A stretch of DNA of 6,052 nucleotides, taken from positions 3,752 through 9,803 of the forward strand of contig PKWC01000268.1 of the NCBI GenBank assembly GCA_003131925.1, given 5' to 3'. Made by a program: the position numbers and the translations under genes. The DNA is from Alphaproteobacteria bacterium (lineage in GTDB: Bacteria > Pseudomonadota > Alphaproteobacteria > Micropepsales > Micropepsaceae). Positions 1 through 6,045 of this stretch are shown one piece after another (position 1 is the stretch's first letter; each line of letters opens with the position of its first letter). Below the pieces are notes generated by a model. It was not told the DNA's origin, did no database searches, and saw only the letters and a program-made list of their open reading frames with translations.

Positions 1-415
1 AAATCGGATGCCGCACCAAGCCATAGGGACCGCTTTCGACCACCCTGTGCCCCTCTTTCAGGGTGACGAAGCCAGACCACAGGCGCCCGAGATGCAGCCG
101 TGCCCACCAGCAGAAACCGAACGCGGCCACCGTCAGCGCGACCAGGCTCCATGCCGCCCAGGCCGGCTCATGCCAGAGCTTCGTGGCGAAGAAGCCGAGG
201 AGCGTGGAGCCGAACAGCTTCCCGCCCACGGTGGCGGGCACGAAGAACAGCAACATGACGCCCAGCCCGGAAAGAGGCCGGTGCGCGCCCTGGATGTCCG
301 TTCCCATCTGCGTCTTGGTCTTCGCCGACCAGACGACCGCCGCGATCCACGGGATGTACCAGACAAGCCAGACGATGTTTACGGCGAGGTCGGGGGACAT
401 CGGGAGTAACTTCAT
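1..415 (-). CDS. Isoprenylcysteine carboxyl methyltransferase-like membrane protein, C-terminus cut by the window edge
   Basis: The visible part is the N-terminal 138 residues, from the ATG at 415-413; the gene runs off the left edge. Three hydrophobic stretches are visible, at about residues 10-29, 49-68 and 84-104, the last continuing into an aromatic-rich FCWWARLHLG. A soluble region ends in GPYGLVRHPI (129-138). The G-P-Y-x-x-V-R-H-P signature after membrane helices is typical of the ICMT/PEMT-type integral membrane methyltransferases, where it helps bind S-adenosylmethionine; bacterial members have mostly unknown substrates. The catalytic C-terminal part is not in view. The start codon overlaps the stop of the nuclease gene (ATGA), and a weak Shine-Dalgarno GGTGAT lies 8 bases before it. 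M6 (ATG at 400-398) is a possible alternative start. The gene is GC-rich, like uvrD and unlike the two genes before it, so it is probably a resident gene now read from the cassette. Family call is fairly firm; substrate unknown. Confidence 0.75.
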   Translation of the reverse strand, partial: MKLLPMSPDLAVNIVWLVWYIPWIAAVVWSAKTKTQMGTDIQGAHRPLSGLGVMLLFFVPATVGGKLFGSTLLGFFATKLWHEPAWAAWSLVALTVAAFGFCWWARLHLGRLWSGFVTLKEGHRVVESGPYGLVRHPI

Positions 416-1122
416 GTCGAAATATCACCGCCAGATAGTAGATAAATAATCTCGGCAAATAACTCAGTCGCCGACTTGCTCGACAATTCCAGGGCAAGCA
501 AATCAACCTCAATACAGAAATAAGTTCCGTGCCGTGGATTGACGCAGCCCACAGACTTGATTTCGTGGGAGTGGTCGACGGAATTGAGAGAGCAATAGGT
601 AAGCAACTGTCGGAGATCGCTTGATCTATATGGACGGTCGCCGGCCTTCACTTCGAACAACTTGTTGCCGATCAATATGTCTCCAGCGCAGGCATCAAGA
701 AGCCCACACCCCCGGAACGTCGGTGCAAATTTTACTAGTAGCGAACCCGCGCTTTGATCGGCTACAAATCGCGAAAACGAACGAGCCACGCGAAATATTT
801 CTTGCCATTCCTCGGCCGTTGGTTCTCGTAAGTCATCCGGTTTTATGTCCTCGAATTTTTCCAACCGCCCTCGCGCCTCGTTCACAGCGCTCCAACTAAC
901 ATCGTCATAGACTGCGGCGCCCAAGTCTGGATACGCCTGTTTCGCTAGATGAAAAGCAACTTCATTAAGATAGCCGCGCCGAGAGGCCTCAACGCCACCC
1001 AGTATTGGCACCCCAAAACGATTTAGGTTCATGTTTATGCGGCGAATAAATCGCTCGGAATTTGGTGCCAAAGCTTGCCAGAGCGATGCACGCTTGGTCG
1101 AGAAAGTCACCTCCGATATCAT
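412..1122 (-). CDS. PD-(D/E)XK superfamily nuclease paired with the reverse transcriptase
   Basis: This 236-residue protein carries a full restriction-endonuclease-like active site. There is a probable helix-1 glutamate (E54 in YLNEVAF), an acidic strand residue D148 in AGDILIG, the E157-x-K159 pair in LFEVKAG, and Q172-xxx-Y176 (QLLTY). The last is the RecB/Cas4-type motif that follows the catalytic strand. Known members cut DNA or RNA using divalent metal; the substrate here cannot be told. The first 45 residues are basic and may bind nucleic acid. No membrane segment or fused domain is seen. I chose the ATG at 1122 because it forms a 4-base ATGA overlap with the polymerase stop. A TTG at 1137 would add five residues but has no supporting signal. 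No good Shine-Dalgarno precedes the ATG, which fits termination-reinitiation coupling to the polymerase. The stop overlaps the next gene in the same way. The gene is AT-richer than the chromosome around it. I infer the role of effector or processing nuclease of a defence system. Confidence 0.8.
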   Translation of the reverse strand: MISEVTFSTKRASLWQALAPNSERFIRRINMNLNRFGVPILGGVEASRRGYLNEVAFHLAKQAYPDLGAAVYDDVSWSAVNEARGRLEKFEDIKPDDLREPTAEEWQEIFRVARSFSRFVADQSAGSLLVKFAPTFRGCGLLDACAGDILIGNKLFEVKAGDRPYRSSDLRQLLTYCSLNSVDHSHEIKSVGCVNPRHGTYFCIEVDLLALELSSKSATELFAEIIYLLSGGDIST

Positions 1123-2723
1123 ATCGGTAACGACCAACCCGATTGGCCATACTTTTCCGCAGCCCAGTCGCGAACGATCAATTCAAAGGGATTAAACTGC
1201 TTCACCATGCTTTGGCGCCAATGACCGCCAGAATCACCCATAAAGTAGGACGCAATAATTAATGCTCTTCGTTCCCACGGTGAAGCGCCGGTGTACTCGC
1301 CAATTTGGTCGGAAAGAAACGGATAGTTGCGCCATTTCGCCATAACAAGTATCACGTCCCGACGAACTAACGGCCCCCGAAAGCGGTTGTATAACGTGAC
1401 CAGAACTTCGAAATTATCAGCCGTTTTCATCTCAGAAAAAATTCGAACCGCGTAAGCAGCATGCAGTTCATTGTTCAAGATATAGCTTTCTCCGATCACT
1501 CGTTTCCGCAGTGCCTCTCCAATCTTCTGTCGCGCTGCTTCGGAGAGATCAGCTAAACAGGTTTTTATTGTAACAGCTAAAACGGGGAAAAGCGCGTAAA
1601 GCGCGTCCATATTGTCGACCAACGTAAGTACGGCATTAGTTTTGACTGACGTTTCGAGGTGACGAACGGCGGCGATGAGTTTTTTCGTTAATGCTCCATG
1701 GACTCGCGTCTTTGCCAGCTCACGATTCAACAATCCCAATATGTCGATCTTCTGTAGTTCCTTGCGTAATTCTGCATACTCTTCGCTTGCGTTGGCAGAA
1801 TATGGGTCATAACGGAGCTTTAGTGCGAATAGTTTTTGCACATCGGAATTTGTATCCTGCTCTGGATCGACAAGGTGGCTGTAAGCGGATTTGAATTCTG
1901 CCGACGACATGATTCGAGTTTTCGACTTTTGTAAGGTCAGCCCGTCGTTTCGCAGGAATTTATCAGACATGAAGTGAAGGCGTTCGAATGCCTTATCATA
2001 GCTATCAACAAAAATATGATAGTCGTCCGCATATCTGCAAAACTGTACTTGGTGCGATAACAATATCTGATCCGTAAGATTTAATACGAGCTCGACCAAC
2101 ATTCGAGCGGCTGGCCCACCTACCGGAAGTCCATACGACTTCGTATTGGAGAAATGTTTCATTACTTTCATAATGTGACTTCTGGCTGGCTCGTGGTCGG
2201 CGAGTTGTTCCAGTGCATTGTCGAGTCGGTGATGAGAAATTCTTTGATAGCAATCGGCAATATCGCATACTACGACGTACTTGAAGCGCTCCGCCATCGA
2301 AACTGAATGCCGGATAAAATCACTCCAGCCGATGTCATCGCGAAAGAGTTTTCCGTCGCTTAGACTTTCATTATAGCGATACGAAAAAATAATCTTCTTG
2401 TCCGGGGGTATCCGGGCCGCTTCAATTTGGGGTGCGATGGAAAGGGAACTACCAAGCAGGAATACATTCCAAAACGGATCTTGTTGAGTCGCTGAACGAA
2501 AGCCCGTTAGGCTAACCGGTGCTAACGTGTTAATGTGAGACGGCGGATACTGAGCGAAGCATTTTGAAAAATAGGATCGTGCTTTCCTAAGCAAATCTGA
2601 CACTTCCTTGCATTTGTCATGGAGGATGTGGTTCTCGATCGGAAACGGGAAAATATCTGTATCGCCGTGTTCGACGACATTTCGAAGGGCGGCATTGAAA
2701 AAGTATTTAGTTGCTATGCTCAT
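1119..2723 (-). CDS. Reverse transcriptase of UG/Abi (defence-associated) type
   Basis: This 534-residue RNA-directed DNA polymerase shows motif A at VVCDIADCY (D154), motif B at GLPVGGPAAR (198-207) and the catalytic box CRYADDYHIF (229-238; D233, D234). A conserved-looking LTLQKSKTRIM (262-272) follows. The fingers and palm span roughly residues 70-285. Motif B has valine where group II intron enzymes have glutamine, as in UG/Abi enzymes. From about 300 to 534 the chain looks entirely helical, with repeated hydrophobic helices and a final SPWERRALIIASYF (481-494), resembling the HEAT-like repeats that replace the thumb in Abi/DRT polymerases. No HNH or maturase domain, no retron VTG signature and no fused nitrilase is seen. 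The N-terminal GDTDIFPFPIENH (20-32) looks like a family signature, but I cannot assign a numbered class. The start is the first ATG after an in-frame TGA nine bases upstream. The Shine-Dalgarno is poor and no promoter is evident in the 48-base gap after uvrD. Confidence 0.88.
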   Translation of the reverse strand: MSIATKYFFNAALRNVVEHGDTDIFPFPIENHILHDKCKEVSDLLRKARSYFSKCFAQYPPSHINTLAPVSLTGFRSATQQDPFWNVFLLGSSLSIAPQIEAARIPPDKKIIFSYRYNESLSDGKLFRDDIGWSDFIRHSVSMAERFKYVVVCDIADCYQRISHHRLDNALEQLADHEPARSHIMKVMKHFSNTKSYGLPVGGPAARMLVELVLNLTDQILLSHQVQFCRYADDYHIFVDSYDKAFERLHFMSDKFLRNDGLTLQKSKTRIMSSAEFKSAYSHLVDPEQDTNSDVQKLFALKLRYDPYSANASEEYAELRKELQKIDILGLLNRELAKTRVHGALTKKLIAAVRHLETSVKTNAVLTLVDNMDALYALFPVLAVTIKTCLADLSEAARQKIGEALRKRVIGESYILNNELHAAYAVRIFSEMKTADNFEVLVTLYNRFRGPLVRRDVILVMAKWRNYPFLSDQIGEYTGASPWERRALIIASYFMGDSGGHWRQSMVKQFNPFELIVRDWAAEKYGQSGWSLPI

Positions 2724-2746
2724 AGTAGTTCAATCATGCGGGGAAC

Positions 2747-2773
2747 GAGGAGTGGCAAGTTGCCTGATTCCTC
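2747..2773. other. Hairpin at the uvrD / reverse transcriptase junction
   Basis: An outer GAGGA (2747-2751) pairs with TCCTC (2769-2773). Inside lies a perfect 11-base palindrome, GGCAAGTTGCC (2754-2764), separated from the outer stem by a small asymmetric internal loop. Read on the minus strand, the structure begins within the uvrD stop codon and ends 23 bases before the polymerase ATG. No T-run follows it, so it is a poor intrinsic terminator. It could attenuate read-through, stabilise a processed 5' end, or be chance. Confidence 0.45.
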
Positions 2774-5093
2774 ACGCCCGTGCCACAAACGCATCAATCA
2801 CCTTTTTCGCCCCCGCCTTGTCGAAATCCACCGTCAGCTTGTTGCCTTCCACCGCGCTGACGCGGCCGTAACCGAATTTCTGGTGGAAGACGCGGTCGCC
2901 GCGGGAATAGGCGGCCGATTGGGGATCGGTCGTCTGCACCACATGGGCCTGTGCCTCGATGAGGGGCGGGCGCGGGCGTTGCGCATTCGCGGTGCGGTTG
3001 GCCTGGGCGCGGCGCCAGCCCGGGCTCTCATAGGCGCTGGCGAAGCCCGCGTTCTGGGCGTTGTCGCGAAAACCGACATAGCCGCCATAGAATCCCTCGT
3101 CGACCACCGCATCCACATGCTCTTCCGGCAGCTCGGTGATGAAGCGCGAGGGCAGGGCGCTCTGCCACGTGCCGTGCACGCGCCGGTTCGCGGCGAAGCT
3201 CACGCGCACGCGCTTCTTCGCGCGCGTCAGGCCCACATAGGCGAGCCGGCGCTCCTCCTCGAGGCCGGCGAGCCCGTTCTCGTCCATCGTGCGCTGCGAG
3301 GGGAACAGACCTTCCTCCCAGCCGGGCAGGAACACGGTGTCGAATTCGAGGCCCTTCGCGGCGTGCAGCGTCATCAGATTGAGGCGGTCTTCCGTCTCGT
3401 TCTGCTCGAGCTCCATCACCAGCGACACATGTTCGAGAAATCCGGCCAGCGATTCGAACTGCTCCATCGAGCGCACGAGCTCTTTCAGATTCTCGAGCCG
3501 GCCGGGCGCCTCGGCCGACTTATCATTCTTCAGCATGTCGGTGTAGCCGGATTCCTCGAGCACGATCTCGGCCAGTTCCATGTGTCCGATATGGCGCGAG
3601 GTATCGCTCCAGCGCGCGAAATTCGCGCCGAGTTCGGCCAACGCGCGCCGCGCCTTGGGTGGCACCTCGTCGGTGTCGGCAATCTCGCGCGCCGCGGTGA
3701 GCAGCGGCAGCGAACGGGCGCGCGCAAAGGTATGAAGCGCGGCGATGCTCGCCTCGCCGATGCCGCGCTTGGGGCGGTTGACGATGCGCTCGAAGGCGAG
3801 GTCGTCGTCGCCCTGCGCGATCAGGCGCAGATAGGCCATCGCGTCGCGGATTTCGGCGCGCTCGTAGAAGCGCGGGCCGCCGATCACGCGATAGGGAATG
3901 CCGAGCGTGAGAAAGCGGTCTTCGAATTCGCGCATCTGGAAACTCGCGCGCACCAGAACGGCCATCTGCGCGAAGAGATGGCCGTCGCGATTGAGCTGCT
4001 CGGCGTCGGTGGCGACGGCGCGCGCTTCCTCCTCCGCGTCCCACACGCCCTGCACGCGGATGCGGTCGCCGGCATCACCTTCCGTCCACAAAGTCTTGCC
4101 GAGGCGCCCCTTGTTGGCGGCGATGAGGCCCGAGGCCGCGCCGAGAATCGCCGGCGTCGAGCGGTAGTTGCGCTCGAGGCGGATCACCTTGGCGCCCGGG
4201 AAATCGCGCTCGAAGCGCAGGATGTTTTCGATCTCCGCGCCCCGCCAGCCATAGATGGACTGGTCGTCGTCGCCCACCACGCAGAGATTGCCCTCGGATC
4301 CCGCCAGCAACTTCAGCCACAGATACTGGACGATGTTGGTGTCCTGGTATTCGTCGACCAGCATGTAGCGGAAGCGCGATCGGTATTCGGCAAGGATGTC
4401 GGGCTGCGATTTGAGAATGTTGAGGGTGTCGAGCAGCAGATCGCCGAAATCCGCGGCGTTGAGCGATTTCAGCCGCTCCTGGTAGGCGCTGTAGAGCGCG
4501 CGGCCCTTGCCGAAGGCGAATCCCTGCGAGTCGGCTTCGGGAATTTCGGCAGGCCCGAGGCCGCGATTCTTCCAGCCGTCGATGAAGGAATACATCGTGC
4601 GCGCGGGCCAGCGCTTTTCGTCGATGTTCGCCGCATCGATCACCTGCTTGACGAGACGGAGCTGATCATCGGCGTCGAGGATGGTGAAGTTGGATTTGAG
4701 CCCGGCCAGCTCCGCATGGCGCCTCAACATGCGCGCACCGATGGAATGGAAGGTGCCAAGCCATTGCATGCCCTCGACCACGCCGCCGATCAGCGCGCCG
4801 ATGCGCTCCTTCATCTCGCGCGCGGCCTTGTTGGTGAAGGTGACGGCGAGAATTTGCCCGGGCCAGGCGCGGCGGGTGGCTAGGATGTGCGCAAGCCGCG
4901 TGGTCAGCACGCGCGTCTTGCCGGTGCCCGCGCCCGCCAGCACCAGCACCGCGCCGTCGAGCGTGATCACCGCCTCGCGCTGCGCGGGATTGAGCCCTTC
5001 GAGATAGGGCGGCTCGGAATGGAGCACGCGCCTCTGCGCCTCCTCCCCGAACGCAGCCTCGAGCGGATCGGTGTAGCGATTGTCGGATGTCAT
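2772..5093 (-). CDS. uvrD: ATP-dependent 3'-5' DNA helicase UvrD/PcrA
   Basis: A complete superfamily 1A helicase of 773 residues, near the usual family length. Motifs run in order: Q motif LNPAQREAV (34-42), Walker A AGAGTGKT (53-60), motif Ia TFTNKAA (85-91), Walker B DEYQD (247-251), motif III GDDDQSIYGWRGA (274-286), motif IV LERNYRS (306-312), and motifs V and VI at MTLHAAKGLEFD and YVGLTRAKKR (about 573-626). Such enzymes unwind DNA in nucleotide excision and mismatch repair and clear replication conflicts. A low-complexity linker rich in Ala, Gln and Arg precedes a C-terminal Tudor-like module (GDRVFHQKFGYGRV, about 731-744), which in PcrA/UvrD contacts RNA polymerase. I chose the ATG at 5093. 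The frame stays open to 5186, but those 31 extra residues are translated from the palindromic repeat and look nothing like the family. The Shine-Dalgarno is weak (GAAAG, directly before the ATG). The gene is GC-rich and co-directional with purN, 216 bases away. Confidence 0.95.
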   Translation of the reverse strand: MTSDNRYTDPLEAAFGEEAQRRVLHSEPPYLEGLNPAQREAVITLDGAVLVLAGAGTGKTRVLTTRLAHILATRRAWPGQILAVTFTNKAAREMKERIGALIGGVVEGMQWLGTFHSIGARMLRRHAELAGLKSNFTILDADDQLRLVKQVIDAANIDEKRWPARTMYSFIDGWKNRGLGPAEIPEADSQGFAFGKGRALYSAYQERLKSLNAADFGDLLLDTLNILKSQPDILAEYRSRFRYMLVDEYQDTNIVQYLWLKLLAGSEGNLCVVGDDDQSIYGWRGAEIENILRFERDFPGAKVIRLERNYRSTPAILGAASGLIAANKGRLGKTLWTEGDAGDRIRVQGVWDAEEEARAVATDAEQLNRDGHLFAQMAVLVRASFQMREFEDRFLTLGIPYRVIGGPRFYERAEIRDAMAYLRLIAQGDDDLAFERIVNRPKRGIGEASIAALHTFARARSLPLLTAAREIADTDEVPPKARRALAELGANFARWSDTSRHIGHMELAEIVLEESGYTDMLKNDKSAEAPGRLENLKELVRSMEQFESLAGFLEHVSLVMELEQNETEDRLNLMTLHAAKGLEFDTVFLPGWEEGLFPSQRTMDENGLAGLEEERRLAYVGLTRAKKRVRVSFAANRRVHGTWQSALPSRFITELPEEHVDAVVDEGFYGGYVGFRDNAQNAGFASAYESPGWRRAQANRTANAQRPRPPLIEAQAHVVQTTDPQSAAYSRGDRVFHQKFGYGRVSAVEGNKLTVDFDKAGAKKVIDAFVARA

Positions 5094-5175
5094 CTTTCGA
5101 GAATGTATGCCACGCCTCGCGCGTTGGAACACCCCCTCACCCGCGCTCAGGCGGTTGATAACCCTCGTCCTTGAG

Positions 5176-5198
5176 CCCTCTCCCACGAGGGGAGAGGG
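5176..5198. repeat. Left internal hairpin of the repeat element
   Basis: CCCTCTCCC (5176-5184) pairs perfectly with GGGAGAGGG (5190-5198) around a five-base loop, ACGAG. It is one of two REP-like units in the larger element. When the other unit is reverse-complemented, 21 of 23 bases match. Confidence 0.75.
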
Positions 5199-5220
5199 AA
5201 CTCCACGCGCTGATTTGGCC

Positions 5221-5267
5221 GCTGCAAGACTCCGACTCCTTCTCCCCTTGTGGGAGAGGGATGCAGC
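5221..5267. repeat. Right internal hairpin of the repeat element, with outer clamp
   Basis: CCTTCTCCC (5238-5246) pairs with GGGAGAGGG (5252-5260), with one G-T wobble and a five-base loop. An outer 6-base inverted repeat, GCTGCA (5221-5226) with TGCAGC (5262-5267), encloses it. It is the inverted counterpart of the hairpin at 5176-5198. Confidence 0.7.
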
Positions 5268-5309
5268 TACGGACGATGAATTCCGCTGAGTCGCGGGTGA
5301 GGGGTGGGC

Positions 5310-5966
5310 TCAGTCGAGTGGCGGGTTGATGAGCGTGCCTTCGGCGTCCGAGATGTTTGTGAACACCGCGCGCTCGCCATCGAGTTTCACGCGTCCCTCC
5401 GCGAGGAGCTTCAGGGCGTGCGGGTAGAGGCGATGCTCCGCCGCAAGCGTGCGCGCGGACAGTGATTCCTCCGTGTCGTCCGCCAGCACCGGCACGGCCG
5501 CTTGCGCGATGATGGGGCCGGAATCAAGTTCGGGCACCACAAAATGCACCGTGCAGCCGGAAATGCGTGCGCCCGAGGTAATCACGCGGCCGTGCACGTC
5601 GAGGCCCTTGAAGCCGGGCAGGAGGGAAGGGTGGATGTTGATTAACCGCCCGCGCCATTTTTCGACAAACACATCGGACAGCACACGCATGAAACCGGCG
5701 AGACAGACAATGCTCACGGCGTTGCGACTGAGAGCCGCGTCCAGTTCCATGTCGAATTCTTCGCGCAGTTTGAATCCGCCATGCGCGACGACATGCGTTG
5801 CAATGCCCATGTGCCCGGCGCGGGCGAGGCCTTCGGCACCTGCCACATTGGAAATCACGCACGCGATCTCCGCCGGAAAATCCGGGTTCGCGCAGGCATC
5901 GATCAGCGACTGCAAATTGCTCCCCCGCCCGGAGATCAACACACCGGTGCGCACGCGCGCGGTCAT
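5310..5966 (-). CDS. purN: Phosphoribosylglycinamide formyltransferase (GAR transformylase)
   Basis: PurN transfers a formyl group from 10-formyltetrahydrofolate to GAR, the third step of de novo purine synthesis, in the cytoplasm. The 218-residue product has the family's usual length. Near the N-terminus, ISGRGSNLQS (11-20) is the phosphate-binding loop. The catalytic centre is visible as N110 and H112 in INIHPSLLPGFKG and D148 in VPELDSGPI, matching the Asn-His-Asp triad of the E. coli enzyme. The ATG at 5966 gives the expected MTARVRTGVLISGRGSN start. An ATG seven bases upstream is out of frame. A GGGA about 12 bases upstream is a modest Shine-Dalgarno. In many bacteria purM directly precedes purN; any purM here would lie beyond the right edge and is not seen. 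The gene is intact and has normal high-GC composition. Confidence 0.97.
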   Translation of the reverse strand: MTARVRTGVLISGRGSNLQSLIDACANPDFPAEIACVISNVAGAEGLARAGHMGIATHVVAHGGFKLREEFDMELDAALSRNAVSIVCLAGFMRVLSDVFVEKWRGRLINIHPSLLPGFKGLDVHGRVITSGARISGCTVHFVVPELDSGPIIAQAAVPVLADDTEESLSARTLAAEHRLYPHALKLLAEGRVKLDGERAVFTNISDAEGTLINPPLD

Positions 5967-6000
5967 GCTTCATCCCAATGCGCGCGAACACTTCCCTTAA

Positions 6001-6019
6001 CCTCCCCCTTGTGGGGAGG
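6001..6019. repeat. C/G-rich hairpin of an intergenic repeat at the right edge
   Basis: CCTCCCC (6001-6007) pairs with GGGGAGG (6013-6019) around CTTGT. The core CCCCTTGTGGG (6005-6015) is identical to bases 5244-5254 in the larger element upstream of uvrD, so the two repeats look related. Confidence 0.65.
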
Positions 6020-6020
6020 T

Positions 6021-6045
6021 CGAAAAACGCCCTTCGCGTTTTTCG
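6021..6045. terminator. Strong hairpin with A/T-rich stem, possibly a terminator
   Basis: CGAAAAACGC (6021-6030) pairs perfectly with GCGTTTTTCG (6036-6045) around a five-base CCTTC loop. The five-T run sits in the stem, not after it, so this is not a textbook intrinsic terminator on either strand. It lies immediately upstream of purN, next to the C-rich hairpin, and the pair probably forms one repeat element that continues past the window edge. It may lower read-through into purN, or it may simply be a dispersed repeat. Confidence 0.4.

Larger units (their letters stand above)
412..2723 (-). other. AT-richer two-gene cassette (putative defence island insert)
   Basis: Base composition drops sharply across this block: 27 of 60 bases are G/C at 1561-1620, against 42 of 60 inside uvrD (4081-4140) and 44 of 60 inside the left-hand gene (121-180). 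The low-GC block coincides with the reverse transcriptase and nuclease genes, between the uvrD stop and the methyltransferase start. This suggests acquisition as a unit. No integrase, transposase, tRNA attachment site or convincing target duplication is visible at either edge, so the way it arrived is unknown. Confidence 0.6.
5133..5304. repeat. Nested inverted-repeat element, REPIN- or MITE-like
   Basis: This element fills most of the 216-base gap between purN and uvrD. Its ends are a perfect 13-base inverted repeat, CCCCTCACCCGCG (5133-5145) and CGCGGGTGAGGGG (5292-5304). The stem continues inward with CTCAG (5146-5150) and CTGAG (5286-5290), then CGG and CCG, broken only by single-base bulges. 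Inside are two smaller hairpins in opposite orientation (5176-5198 and 5238-5260). The element ends six bases from the purN stop. Elements of this C/G-rich style are common in high-copy intergenic repeats of alphaproteobacteria. A REPIN is a pair of inverted REP sequences mobilised by a distant transposase, and the arrangement matches that idea. No coding capacity is credible here. Confidence 0.7.

Noticed and set aside
621..899. A 92-codon plus-strand open frame within the nuclease gene
   Set aside because: Antisense to a gene with a complete active-site signature, with no domain features and no start signal.
1107..1114. Perfect Shine-Dalgarno GGAGGTGA on the minus strand just inside the nuclease gene
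   Set aside because: No start codon lies at usable spacing after it: the nearest GTG is about 15 bases on and out of frame. Probably coincidence, or at most a ribosome pause site.
1119..2723. Retron, group II intron or diversity-generating retroelement
   Set aside because: No VTG signature or upstream msr/msd-like space, no maturase or HNH domain or intron ribozyme ends, and no template/variable repeat pair was seen.
435..2729. Seven-base direct repeat ATAGTAG near both edges of the cassette (435-441 and 2723-2729)
   Set aside because: It is short, one copy lies inside the nuclease coding region, and it is expected by chance at this length; not credible as an attachment or target duplication.
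2619..4883. A 754-codon open frame on the plus strand opposite uvrD
   Set aside because: It lies antisense to an unmistakable helicase gene, begins inside the polymerase gene, has no recognisable motif, and is explained by GC-rich codon use on the other strand.
5102..5129. A possible promoter (TTCCAA and TACATT, 16 bases apart, minus strand) before uvrD
   Set aside because: Weak match to consensus, and the -10 box would sit only 8 bases from the ATG, giving an essentially leaderless mRNA.
5094..5186. An upstream start for uvrD adding 31 residues
   Set aside because: The extension is translated from the palindromic repeat and does not resemble helicase N-termini; the ATG at 5093 fits better.
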